Shown here in pieces: positions 54,203 to 64,000 of a DNA stretch of 64,000 bases (position 1 is its first letter; every line of letters begins with the position of its first letter). The notes beneath the pieces are model-generated. The model had not been told where the DNA came from. It saw only the letters and a list, made by a program, of their open reading frames with translations, and searched no databases. The stretch is from Echria macrotheca. Its lineage: Eukaryota > Ascomycota > Sordariomycetes > Sordariales > Schizotheciaceae. Made by a program: the position numbers and the translations under genes. The DNA lies in assembly GCA_030411725.1 (NCBI GenBank), contig MU839830.1, forward strand, positions 310,001 through 374,000, in the 5' to 3' direction.

Positions 54203-55978
54203 CTACTTCTTCAGCCGAGCAGCCTTGAATCTGCTCACCCGTGGAGCCTCCTCTTCCTCAACAGAAGTAACGGGCTGTTCCTCCTCCTTGACGAAACCGC
54301 CCTGTCGTTGGATCATATTGTTTCGAAGCCGGTGGTACTCGGCCGCGGCAGCCTGGTAAAGCAGCGCGTCGTCCATGTCATCGGGCCCGGTTGCTTCGAG
54401 GTTGGCATTCCGCTCCACGACAACACTGGAGAGCGGCTGGCCTTCGGGCGGAGTCGGTTCCACCGGCTCGACGGCACCGGGAGCCTCATTAAAGAATCCG
54501 GGACGAATTTGCATTGGTCCGGGAGGGAATCCATTTATGGAAGATCCTGACGAAGGAGGAGCCGCGCGCTCTTTCTTGAACCTGGAGACACGCTTCGGCG
54601 GCTCATCGTCTTCATCATCTGCTTCCATGGGGACAGACTCGAGAGACTTCTCGACAACATCCCCGATAGGATTGATCACCGGCTTCGGTGGTTTGGGTGC
54701 TGTGGCTTGCTTCTCTTCAGCGATATCCAGGCTCGGGGCAAACCTCACGCTCTTGGCTTCCTTGGGGACCTTTGGTTTCGCTGGAGCGCTTGTTGTCAGT
54801 GCCAGCTCCGGCTCCGGCTTCGGCTCGGACATGATCCTAATCTTCCCGACTCCATCTTCGACCGGTGGCGGCTTCAAGGGCTGGACCGTGAAGGCAGTCT
54901 GACCCTGAAGACGTTTCTCCAGCTCTTGCATGCGCCGGATGTAATCATCGGTGATGACGCTGTGTTTTGAACGGCCAAGCTCGTCCTCATCATCGGTTTC
55001 CTCCTCGACGGAGTCCCAATTTTCTTCACCTGAAGTACCCTCCTCCAACTGCAGCTCGGCCACCACGGGACCAATATCCGACATAGTATAGTCCAACATC
55101 TGGCGCCGCAGCGCGCTGTCCTCGGCGGATTCGTCGGTTGGAATGACTGCCTTGGACATATCCATAGCTTCTTGCTCCCGGGCGATCTTCATCAATTCCT
55201 CCACTTTCCGGGCATTTCTGGAGATTGGCGCTACATCATCTTGGTTGCCCGGCTTTGTGTCTTCGGCAAATGATACGCTCTTCTTAATAGTCTGGGGACC
55301 TGACGCTTCGTCAAGCTCAGGCTTCTCGGGTGCGGCATCTTTTGAGGTCCCGGGCTCGTTGTTGGTGGCATCGTCGCCTTTAGCCTCCGCCTGAGGTGAC
55401 ACAGCGGTCTTGATCAAATCGGCCTCTGTCTCTGCGATGTCGCGTACTCCCGCCTTTTCAAGCGCTGCCTCAACCTTTGAACCCGCATCAGCCCCAGTCT
55501 GTAACCGGAACTGGACAACATTGCCATCCTCATCCAGCTCTTCAATGATGTCGGTAATCGGGAGCCCGGTTTCCTCGTCGGTCCCGCCATCGGGGCGGGC
55601 GATCACGATAGCAGCGGAGAGTCGATTTTCCTCGGTTTGGAGCAGCTTGGTCAGTGACTCTATGTTCTGCTCGACATAGTCCATTCGACGCGAGACCAAA
55701 GTGAGGACCTGTTGGGGTTCCTTGATATCATTCTTGCCGATTATTTCATTGAGTTCCTTTTTGTTGAGGAGCTCGCCGTCATAGTCGCGTCGAATGCGGG
55801 CGAGACCCTTGCGAGCCGTGGCCGGGTCCTTGGCGAGCTGGTCGACCTCCTCCTTGAGAGTAGCATACTCGAAATACCATTGCTGCCAGTGGTTTAATGA
55901 TGACCGGAGTTTGTTTACTTTCTCTTCGAGCAGCTGCACATGGCGTTCGAGGTCGGAGAGGTGGTTGTGTTGTGCCAT
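54203..55978 (-). CDS. BUD27: Bud27/URI1-like unconventional prefoldin
   Basis: A single-exon protein of 591 aa from the ATG at 55978 (MAQHNHLSDLERHV). Residues about 5-140 form a prefoldin-alpha coiled coil (LEEKVNKLRSSLNHW, YDGELLNKKELNEIIG, VSRRMDYVEQNIESL). The long acidic middle has two SVxFAxx motifs (SVSFAEDTKP and SVRFAPSLDIAE). The C-terminal DUF3835 region has RVSRFKKER and the terminal RVSRFKAARLKK. In yeast Bud27 supports assembly of nuclear RNA polymerases and TOR-dependent ribosome production. The frame extends upstream only with a TTG codon, so I kept the ATG. Confidence 0.9.
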   Translation of the reverse strand: MAQHNHLSDLERHVQLLEEKVNKLRSSLNHWQQWYFEYATLKEEVDQLAKDPATARKGLARIRRDYDGELLNKKELNEIIGKNDIKEPQQVLTLVSRRMDYVEQNIESLTKLLQTEENRLSAAIVIARPDGGTDEETGLPITDIIEELDEDGNVVQFRLQTGADAGSKVEAALEKAGVRDIAETEADLIKTAVSPQAEAKGDDATNNEPGTSKDAAPEKPELDEASGPQTIKKSVSFAEDTKPGNQDDVAPISRNARKVEELMKIAREQEAMDMSKAVIPTDESAEDSALRRQMLDYTMSDIGPVVAELQLEEGTSGEENWDSVEEETDDEDELGRSKHSVITDDYIRRMQELEKRLQGQTAFTVQPLKPPPVEDGVGKIRIMSEPKPEPELALTTSAPAKPKVPKEAKSVRFAPSLDIAEEKQATAPKPPKPVINPIGDVVEKSLESVPMEADDEDDEPPKRVSRFKKERAAPPSSGSSINGFPPGPMQIRPGFFNEAPGAVEPVEPTPPEGQPLSSVVVERNANLEATGPDDMDDALLYQAAAAEYHRLRNNMIQRQGGFVKEEEQPVTSVEEEEAPRVSRFKAARLKK

Positions 55979-58900
55979 TGTGAAGTGTGGTTTGAGGAAG
56001 AATGCAATGGAACCTTGCGCTCTGGTCAAATTTCGGTCTTGAACTTTGGATTATGTAATATACAGGGTGTCAATTGGACCCACCCGAGCTTGCCGATGAT
56101 TCTTCGTTTCGAGTCCAACTCACCTTCCATGGTTGGAGCTACGGCTTCGGAATGCGACGTTTCCACTCAGATACGCTCATCCTTATGTCTTGTTATTGAG
56201 TTACCATCAAGAGAGGACTTCCAGTGCATACACCCAACTCATCGGAGCCCTCTCAGAACCTGACTGAATGTCTCTGGAACTGCCCGCTGGACATTCTCTG
56301 TTTAAAAGAACGGTCGTCACTCAGACATCGGCGTCGAATATCAATCCATTCTTGACACAGTTGCAGGAGGGACTCTTCCTTTTCTCGACGGAACTATCGA
56401 AACGACCAAGTTCTATTCATCAAGTATCGATTTGGCCGGGCATAAGATTTGTCAAGAAAATCAACTTCGCCAAGTGGCACGTTTGCAGGTGGTCCTATCA
56501 GACGGAAGGAGTTATCCAGGGCCAGTGCAATACGTTCCGAGTTTAGCACAAGTCACTCTGCCGCAGCATCTCCTCTATTGCTTTTGGTGTGGTAGGGTAC
56601 TTGAGTTGGCCTAGTGGGTCTCTGCTAGCTTTGTCATGTTGCAGCGTGGGCGTTCACAGCATCCACATGGGATGAAGGCGGCCGATAGATGAGGCCGACG
56701 GGAATTTCTGCTGACTCTCGCTTGTGCCCTGCGAGTACGCCGTCCATGGGCCGTTGTGGGGTGAAGGTGGTCAGCTTTTGTGTACAGGAATATCCGGACT
56801 TCCACGAGTTATCACGGCCTGGCTTGAGGCGTGGTGGCGTTGGCCCGAAGCCATGGTTCGATGGCTTCATCGGAGGGTTTCTGACTACGCCGTACCCAGA
56901 CAGGCCTAGGACACCTGCTGCTGGGGTCGGAAGCGTGGCTTGGAGGAGTCATCGAATGCTCGATTGCGAAAGCATTGCCATCGACCCCGATCTTATGGCA
57001 GGACACCCTCAAGGAAGAAAATGGGGTGGAAGGCATCGAAGCGACGCATGCTAGTGGATTTGTAGAGCTGCATGTTGGCTCCTTCTCCTAGCGTCAGGTC
57101 AGATGAGGGATACTCCGTGGTCAGAAACCGACTGCTTCATGGCACTCGTTTCTCACAAGCTTTCCCCCCAAACCAGTTTTAGCACCCTCCGCGTGTGGCA
57201 CACTACACTTCTTTTCACTCTCGAGTTCGAACCAAGTCGACTTCGAGTCCTGAGAGGGCAGTGAAGTCTTGATAAAAATATACAGCAACGGGACGGGAGA
57301 TTCTTGGCATATCGGAGCATATCCGGTGGTCGATAAGAAAGCAGATCGGCCGTTGCCTGATCAGGTCTCTTTCGCTTCAAGCCGACTCGAGCAGCATCTC
57401 GAGTGTCTCGAGTGTCATCAATTCACGGATGGTATGCCTCGCTTGGCTAACTTAAAGATGCGCCAGAAAGACAAGCAAGCCGAGATTCGGCCTGAACAGC
57501 ATGTGACGGTTGATGAGCTTACACGGGATGCGCATTTCATAGTATGTCGACGGTGAGAAATTCGAAGAGAGTTCTCACTCCGTAAGAGGTTGTGCCGCAC
57601 CAACCTGCTAAGAATAGGTAGGGTCCACGGATAAGATTCGGCTTCGAGCAAACATTGAAAAATACAGATTTACTCGGACAGCTTTATCCCGTCACCCGCC
57701 AGTCGCTTGGAAGATTTTGTTGCAAACACGACCAAGCACGGCTCGGAAGGAAAAGAAACCGCAAAAAGGTCGAAAAATAGAACGTCCTTTGCTTGGTGAT
57801 CTTCTTGATCCTGGGCGCAGATCATCTCCACTCACAGTCCCCCGCAGATTTTAAGCTTACCCATCATTGGTGGGCAAGACCATTACGAAAAGTAAACCGC
57901 TAACGTCCAGCGACTTTTGCACCGTCCTAGCGCACGCCATTGTCGGGATATTTTGGGAGGAAGCCACGGCCCGTTTCGGACCATTCTGGCGGCCGTTCTT
58001 GGTGGCATCTGGATGCCCGATGAACAACCCAATGGGATTTGGAAGCCAGGACAGAAATGCGATGCGCGCAAAGCAGCGGTTAGGGCGAATGAAAGGGATT
58101 GGTGTTTTGTTTCGACTGCCGGGCATATCCTTCTCGAATCCGGGACGAGGCGCTTCTGTGGCCGCCACGGGGGACCCAAATACACGACCCGTCATCACCA
58201 AGCCGAAAATCAGGCCACTCTTCACAGTCGTGCCGCGGGTGGTCGGCCGCAACTGGAGGACCGCCAGCCAAGGCGAGGCTAGGCGAAACGAATAGATTGT
58301 TCCCCGCAAAGAAACTGCAAGGCTGACCGGCTGGCTTACATCCCAAGTTTTTCTTCATGTGGTGCGGCGACGGCACAGCTCGAACGCCGGTCCCTGCACG
58401 TCAATTTACATCTGGAAGCTACACGGGTCACTTGTGGATAGCAAATAGTTCGGCCGACGCTGGCAAGCGGGCTGGCTGTAGAGGACTTGGTAACTGCAGG
58501 ACGGGAGCTGGCACCTCGGAGGCTGCCCTTCCCGTTCTCGAAGCGAATCTAGGTGCCGTCAGAGATGGGCATCCACGAATCCGACATGCAACCCTTTCCG
58601 AAGCGGTCAAGACTGCCTTGCAGCTTGACAACAGCATGCGGACCGGAGTTAAAGTATCCCTAGGCAAGCCAAAGGTTGTCCTGTCGGAGCTGCTGTGTGA
58701 CGCTTGCCCGGTTTAGGCGCCATGTTGCCGCTGTCGAGCCGATGACGAGCGCCGGGACCGACCGCCCGGCGGTAAACCGGGAGAACCATGACTTGAGAAT
58801 GACGGTGACTTTTGTCTGCTTACCAGACCAGCGTCACCCGTACCATAGAATCTGGTTTGTGGCGCCCGCTCTCGTGGATATGCCAGATGCGAATGGTAGT

Positions 58901-60068
58901 GGATGGGAGAAAAGGCAAAGGAGGGGGAGGGGCTGGCTGACCTCTTCGCTACGGTTGCCGCTGCCAAACGCCCGAGCCAATCCAGAGAGAGCACTCGCGC
59001 GTTTGTGCCCTAGGGGTACTGCAAAGGAAGGCGCCACCAAGATTCCTTTTCTCTCGTCACGATCCGATCGCGTAGTTATCGCGAAGGGGGCAAGCCCGGA
59101 AACTGACATGCAGATAGGACGAGCAGAGCTTCCGGGAGGCGGACGACTGAGAGCGGAATGGCAGCGCACCGAGACAGAGACATCTGCAATAGGGCCCAAT
59201 GCGGCTTGCTACAGAGCTGTCTACCACCCTACCAACGCAGGCGCACCTACACGTGGATTGACAGTGAAGAAGCGAAGGCTCAGGGCCAGTAGAGAAGCAA
59301 TCTCGTGGAGCCGGATGGAGAGCCAGTGTCGGGCGTCTAGACGGCGGTCGAATGTGACCCGCGTCGTGATTCGCTGGTGGACGGCAGGGGTCTGCAGATG
59401 ATCTATTTTGGGCGGCTATTTCGTCCTGTGCGCGGCCAGAGGCAGACGAGATCTGTTCGGCCCAACCCCCATCCACCGACCTGGCGCTTAAAAATACAGC
59501 ATCGCACTGCAGCGGAAACGCCAGCTTCCAGATGGATCGTGCCCCGGCAGGGGTCCCAATTGCACACACACGTCGAGGTCGCGCTCACACCCGCGCTCGA
59601 GCTTGGCCTTGGCTAGCGATGCATTCCTGCCGCTCTGCCTGGTGGGAGGGGTGGGAGGGCTGCTGCTGGTCCGCGGCTCGGGGACGCTTCCTCTCACGTA
59701 GTCCCGGTCCAGGGTCGGCTTGTTCAAAAGCAAACGGGTGCCCGAGTCTGCGGGCTCCCGCGCTGTCGGTCCCAGCATTTTTGTTTCCCACTGTATAATA
59801 ATGCTGCTGGCTCCGTGTCCGTCACCCAAAGCCACCCGCCAACCCCTCGCCGTGTCACTGTGATCGTTCATGATGTCCCGGTAGCCGGTCCACTACCTTT
59901 CTCTCCCCATTGCCATCCATCGGTTTGAGAAGCCTCCCCGGGTCGGGCTGGCTGGAAGCTGGAAGGAAGGGATATCAGGAACAGGAATAGGAGAGCCATT
60001 GCCTTGCTTGGTCAAGGAAACTAGTGGCAGGAAAAGGAAAAGAGAAGGGCAACGGAATCGGAGTCAAC
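55979..60068. other. 4.1 kb gene-poor region
   Basis: No gene here can be defended. Scattered frames of 90-240 codons overlap on both strands without family resemblance, splice logic or codon bias. It contains the BUD27 promoter at its left and the upstream region of the proline-rich gene at its right. It may hold an unrecognised non-coding transcript or a decayed gene. Confidence 0.5.
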
Positions 60069-62060
60069 ATGTCGCAACCTCCTGCCGCTGGGGGGTTCTC
60101 CCTCTTCCCCAACACCAGCAACCCACAAAGACCGCCATCCAGGACCCAAACATCAAGACCACGTGCCCAAACACCACAAGGTAGACCATCCAACTCAGCA
60201 GATCCGACCCCTCCAAAGACGACAAGACAGTCGTCGGTGCGGAGGACTCCGTCATCTAGGGAAGGGAAACAGAAGCAGGCGCCAGCAACTAACCCCTGGC
60301 AGCATGCGCTGGAGGACAACAACCCGTACCACCAGGAGCAAGAGCAAGCACAACAGCAACAACAGCGGCAGCAGACACCACAGCAGCCCCAACCACAAAG
60401 ACCACAACCGCCAGCGATAGACACAGCAGTGGGGAGTCAGAGCCAGTACCACGCCATCTCGGTCGCCGATGTCCCTCCCCGGTGTGATACGGCCCTTTCA
60501 GAAGCAAAGACGCTCGTCCGCAGCCCCAGCGTGAGCTCCATCGCCAAACCACCGCTTGTCTACACACCCGCAGGCAACTCTCACCAGTATGGCGCCTCGT
60601 CAGCATCGGCCCCGGCGGGACCGGAACCGGCTTTGCGGTCGATGTTTCCCCAGTTCAACCCGGAACTTCCTTTAGACCGCCAAGATTACTACCCGACACA
60701 GACCGGACATGCCACGATCCCACAGTCGGCCATCAACCGACCAATGTACTCACCCAGGAGTCCCGAGCTGCCTGGTCAGGCTGTGAGTCCGGGTCAGAAT
60801 TCGGCGATGCACCCAGCCCAACGCCCGGCGCCTACCACAAACCACCGCCATCACGAGCCGCCAGTGATTCCACCCGTCAGCACCACCGAGGAACTCCGGT
60901 CTCTCTGGAAAGTCACGAACGGGTGGAAAGCGTCGTCCCTCGAAGGCCGCGTCTTCTGTCTCAAGATGATCACGCAGCCGGACGCACCCGTCTACACGCT
61001 CTCGTCCGACTCCTCCCAGCCGTTCTACAACCTCCGCATCGACCCGACCTCGGCATCAGCCTACGTGTCACTCTCACGGTACGACCCCAACAAGCCATTC
61101 AAGGGGCCGAAGCCGTCCTCGCTCGACGGCCGCAGCACCAGCACGCCGTCCCCCACGCCGCGCGGCTCAACGTCGGCCAAGTCCGACCTCAAACACGACG
61201 CCAAGCACTGGCAGGAGGTGCTGATAACCCAGCTCGAAGAAGCCTCGCGCCGAGAACCGCCCAACGACGGCCTAGTCGCCCAGCTCTGGCCGACAGCAGC
61301 GGCCCGGCTGATCGCCGACCGGGCCAACGACGCCACGACGGTCGCGCTGGCCGAGCACGAGTGCGCGCGCCTGGTGTGGGACGCCGACTCGGGCAGCCAC
61401 TTCCTCGTGCACCCGGCGCTGGCGGTGCCCTTCTGCGTGACGGTCGAGCGCAACCCGGCCCACTGCCGGACCGAGTACACGCTCGAGCACCTCGAGTCGC
61501 CGGCGCACCTGGGCCGGCTGACGCGCGACGGCACGGGCGCCGGCTGGCTCGAGGTGGACACGTCCATCGCCGCCAAGATCGACGCTGTGTACCTCGTGGA
61601 TGTCGTGGTCGCGGCGCTCGTGCTCGTCGCGCACGCCGACGACCACTTCACCCAGGTCGAGGTGTTCGAGCCGCCGCCCGTGCTGTTCGGCGATGGCGGC
61701 GACGGGACCAGCACCTTTAGCGGTCCGCCGGGTCATGCGCGCCGGAGTAGTCGGTCCAGCCGGCTCAGTCGGGCTAGTCGGCGGGATAGTCGGCGCGAGG
61801 AGAAGGAGAGGCAGCGCGAGATGAAGAGGCAAGCACCCAAGAGTCGGCTCGAGCAGTTCGAGATGGACATTGAGAGCCAGACGAGCGAGCTCAAGAAGAG
61901 CAGTCGGAGGAGTAGTAAAGAGAAGGAAAAGGTGCCGGGCCTGGCGAGGGGGATCATTGCGCTGCTGACCGTCACGTTCAAGTGTCTTATCTGGTGCTTT
62001 ACGCTGGCGTTCAAGGCGCTGACGGGGCTGGTTAAGTGTCTGAGCTCTGATAAGATTTAA
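60069..62060 (+). CDS. Fungal-specific proline/glutamine-rich protein with C-terminal hydrophobic helix
   Basis: A single-exon protein of 663 aa from the ATG at 60069 (MSQPPAAGGFSLFPNTS); the frame runs 45 bp further upstream only from a GTG. The N-terminal 260 residues are disordered, Pro/Gln/Ser-rich with a poly-Q tract. A globular part follows (about 275-560): TTEELRSLWKVTNGWKASSLEGRVFCLKM, PFYNLRIDP, HWQEVLITQLEEASRR, LWPTAAARLIADR and DAVYLVDVVVAALVLVAHAD. A basic Arg/Ser-rich coil leads to a hydrophobic C-terminal helix (GIIALLTVTFKCLIWCFTL), probably a membrane anchor or amphipathic helix. Similar GGFSLFPN-starting proteins occur across Pezizomycotina, annotated only as hypothetical or proline-rich; function unknown. 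Confidence 0.85.
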   Translation: MSQPPAAGGFSLFPNTSNPQRPPSRTQTSRPRAQTPQGRPSNSADPTPPKTTRQSSVRRTPSSREGKQKQAPATNPWQHALEDNNPYHQEQEQAQQQQQRQQTPQQPQPQRPQPPAIDTAVGSQSQYHAISVADVPPRCDTALSEAKTLVRSPSVSSIAKPPLVYTPAGNSHQYGASSASAPAGPEPALRSMFPQFNPELPLDRQDYYPTQTGHATIPQSAINRPMYSPRSPELPGQAVSPGQNSAMHPAQRPAPTTNHRHHEPPVIPPVSTTEELRSLWKVTNGWKASSLEGRVFCLKMITQPDAPVYTLSSDSSQPFYNLRIDPTSASAYVSLSRYDPNKPFKGPKPSSLDGRSTSTPSPTPRGSTSAKSDLKHDAKHWQEVLITQLEEASRREPPNDGLVAQLWPTAAARLIADRANDATTVALAEHECARLVWDADSGSHFLVHPALAVPFCVTVERNPAHCRTEYTLEHLESPAHLGRLTRDGTGAGWLEVDTSIAAKIDAVYLVDVVVAALVLVAHADDHFTQVEVFEPPPVLFGDGGDGTSTFSGPPGHARRSSRSSRLSRASRRDSRREEKERQREMKRQAPKSRLEQFEMDIESQTSELKKSSRRSSKEKEKVPGLARGIIALLTVTFKCLIWCFTLAFKALTGLVKCLSSDKI

Positions 62061-62494
62061 TATGGCATATGGGGAAATGATTTTTTTCTGGGATGAAAAG
62101 AAAAATGGATATTTGGTATATTTGGTTAGTCTAAATATTGATACATACGGATGGATGGATGGATAACCTAGTGTTTTTACATTGGGCCGGGGAAGGGAAG
62201 GGAAGGGAAGGGAAGGGGGTATGGATGATATCACGGGTCATGATTGGACACGGATTCTCTCACATGATCACATTCACACAAACACTCAAGAGATCATATA
62301 TATACATATCTGTATTTTTGCGGCGTTTTTCGGATATCAAAGGTAGCAAATGGGTAATGAAGGGCGACATGGCATGATGGGGTGGTATGGTCTAATCAAG
62401 CCGCCGGATTGCACAGCGGATGAGGTTTCGATTTTTCTTCCGTCGTTGTCTCTCATATCATAATAGAAGTCAAGAAAGAAGAATCCATGCAATA
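62061..62494. other. Convergent intergenic region
   Basis: 434 bp of 3' flanks between the proline-rich gene and UTP11, with a short GGGAA repeat near 62190-62215. No gene. Confidence 0.55.
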
Positions 62495-63389
62495 CTACCT
62501 CTTCCGCTCCCGAACCTTGATCCGCTGCCCGCCCTTGGTGAACCCGCCCGAGGTCGCCGTCTTGGCCATCTTCGCCTTCTGCACCTCGAGCTCAAACTCG
62601 GCATCCGCCAGCGCCTTGAGCCGTTTCTTCGCCGCGCGCAGCTTCTTCTGCAGCTTCTCAAGGTTCTGCTCCTTCCTCAGGGCCTCCGCCGATTTTGTTT
62701 TGTCGTCCTCATCCTCCCACATGACATCGTCATCGTCCTCATCCCGCGCCCGTTGTTGTCCTTCGGCCTGCTCGACAACCACATCCCGTTCCTCCTCGGC
62801 ATCACAAAACACAATCCTCTTCGCTTTCGTCCCCCCTCCCGCCCTCCTCCTTCCACCACCACCACCACCCTCTTCCTCGTCCCCGTCCTCCTCATCATCT
62901 TCCTCGTCATCCTCTTCCAAACTACCTCCCCCCGCCATAACCCACCGCTCCTCCAACGCCCTCACCTCCTTCTGCGTCGTATTCCTCAACGTCCTTACAT
63001 ACCCCAGATCCTGCGTCTTGTACAGCCGGACGGTATCCACATCCAAAGCCCGGTTCCCCCGGTCGCCGGTCACGGTGCCGTCGAACGCGCCGCGCTGGCG
63101 GGTCACCGTCGAACCGGGTCCCTTGCGGGACAGCATGCCGTAGTAGAACTCATCCTCGTTGCGGTCGGCGGCCTTCTCGCGCAGGGATTTGAGGACCTTC
63201 TTCTTGGCCGCGTAGTCCTTTGCGCGCTTTTGGTAGTCTTTCTTCTTTTCGAGGAGGCCGAGACGGCTGCGTTCTGTGGGCTGGGCTCGTTCTTTGTGGG
63301 AGCGCCGTTGGACGCTTTTTTGGGGGAGGGTTAGTGTTGGGTTTAGGGATATGATTCTTCTTTTCTTACCTGTTTCGTAATGAAGACAT
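62495..63389 (-). CDS. UTP11: U3 snoRNA-associated protein Utp11
   Basis: Exons 63389-63370 and 63314-62495 encode 279 aa; the first exon is just 20 bp (MSSLRN plus two bases). The sequence SVQRRSHKERAQP followed by RSRLGLLEKKKDYQKRAKDYAAKKK is the Utp11 N-terminal signature; DRNEDEFYYGML and LRNTTQKEVRALEERW follow. Acidic stretches (DDEEDDEEDGDEEE) and a poly-Gly patch occupy the middle, and the C-terminus is a basic helix ending KVRERKR. Utp11 is part of the SSU processome that makes 18S rRNA in the nucleolus. Confidence 0.94.
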
Positions 63390-63943
63390 TTTGGGCTGGT
63401 GTGTGGTTTTGTGTAAGTTGCCGGGGACGACAAGGCAAGGTGTATGCGGTGTGTGTGTGTGTGAATGGTGATGATTCCCAAAATTTTGATGGGGCTGGTT
63501 GGCGGCGATAAGAGATAAGCAGAGAGGGGCCCCGCAATTGGCGTGGACAGGGGAGGGGTGAGCTTCAACAAAACCGAGAACCCTTCTGAACACTTCGACA
63601 ATACCTCTAGGCTTTGGTTTGTTGTTAGACCAATTGCTTTTTTAAACGTACGTTCTGTCGATGGTATACCACAGTCGATGATCGGACTGTGACATGGGAT
63701 TCCTTACGCTAGCTATCCAATGTCAATGACAACCATTAGTGTAGAAGAGCTGTGCTTGGCAAAACACAACAAGATCCACCCCAAGGCAGGTGGCAAGAGC
63801 TGAGCTCGCATCTTGCTTGCAGGCCAGACCACATATCCAACACGTAACAAGAAGCCAATTCGTTTCAAGACAGCTTTCGTTCGGCATTCAATTGGGTATT
63901 CCTCCTCTCAAACAGTACGAAGAACCATCTCAGATCGGTCAAC
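63390..63943. promoter_or_regulatory. Divergent upstream region between UTP11 and the next gene
   Basis: 554 bp upstream of UTP11 and of a putative plus-strand start at 63944. No specific motif identified. Confidence 0.4.
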
Positions 63944-64000
63944 ATGACGAGTCGTGGCCGCCGCAGTCGCACCAGAACGACACTAGCGCCGGTATTGATC
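63944..64000 (+). CDS. Start of an unidentified gene (truncated by window edge)
   Basis: An ATG in the strong fungal context CAACATGA opens 19 codons to the window end, encoding a basic Arg/Ser/Thr-rich start (MTSRGRRSRTRTTLAPVLI). It is divergent from UTP11 at a sensible distance. Too short to identify; it could also be a chance start. Confidence 0.35.
   Translation, partial: MTSRGRRSRTRTTLAPVLI

Noticed and set aside
55979..56029. 17-residue upstream extension of the Bud27-like protein
   Set aside because: It begins with TTG; the ATG at 55978 matches the expected prefoldin start.
56600..56690. tRNA gene suggested by TGGCCTAGTGG
   Set aside because: The A-box-like string has no B box or cloverleaf at the expected distance.
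57857..58309. Opposed 150- and 142-codon frames on both strands
   Set aside because: They are mirror frames of the same DNA with no recognisable domain or splice context.
58676..59401. 241-codon plus-strand frame
   Set aside because: Arg/Ser-rich, no domain, no coding bias; treated as chance.
60024..60068. Earlier start for the proline-rich protein
   Set aside because: The codon is GTG; the ATG at 60069 gives the typical MSQPPAAGGFSLF start.
61272..62234. 320-codon minus-strand frame across the proline-rich gene
   Set aside because: Antisense shadow of a GC-rich coding region with low-complexity Leu/Pro content and no family resemblance.

Overview
The window is nuclear DNA from a filamentous ascomycete, most likely a Sordariomycete. 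It is GC-rich, genes have short (44-210 bp, mostly 45-70 bp) spliceosomal introns with GTRNGY donors and CTAAC/CTGAC branch points, and the proteins are typical Pezizomycotina orthologues. No bacterial, organellar or viral gene order is present. I rebuilt exon structures by hand from splice signals, reading frame and family similarity; all spliced totals were checked to be in frame.

Layout. 1-6 kb: the 5' part of a TFIIS gene (minus), then a DHA2-type MFS transporter (minus) divergent from an intronless cytochrome P450 (plus). 7-20 kb: alanyl-tRNA synthetase with an upstream in-frame presequence (minus), a small acidic orphan protein (plus), an RCR-family membrane protein (minus), an Sfr1/Mei5-like recombination protein (minus), Hrd3/SEL1L (minus) and a WD40 protein of the WDR89 type (plus). 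21-31 kb: acetoacetyl-CoA thiolase (minus), the spliceosomal GTPase Snu114 (plus), a low-complexity stretch with an assembly gap, and a MIP18-family Cia2 (minus). 31-45 kb is the accessory-looking part: a gene-poor 3 kb with a possible transposase remnant, a Zn2Cys6 regulator (plus), a secreted WSC-domain protein (plus), and a divergent pair of secreted, low-complexity orphan proteins. 45-64 kb returns to housekeeping: mitochondrial aspartyl-tRNA synthetase (minus), an AP180/ANTH adaptor (plus), TFIIH subunit Tfb3 (minus), NudC (plus), a Bud27/URI prefoldin-like protein (minus), a 4 kb gene-poor stretch, a fungal-specific proline-rich protein (plus), Utp11 (minus) and the first codons of one more gene (plus).

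How they fit together. Most genes are unrelated housekeeping loci (transcription, splicing, ribosome biogenesis, cytosolic and mitochondrial aminoacylation, ERAD, Fe-S delivery, endocytosis, sterol precursors), arranged in divergent and convergent pairs. The accessory content is the transporter/P450 pair and the 36-45 kb run of secreted or regulatory genes. The items I consider least explained are the divergent pair of secreted disordered proteins (39.9-44.6 kb), a short spliced transcript candidate near 47.35 kb, and the WSC protein with an Ig-like N-terminal domain.
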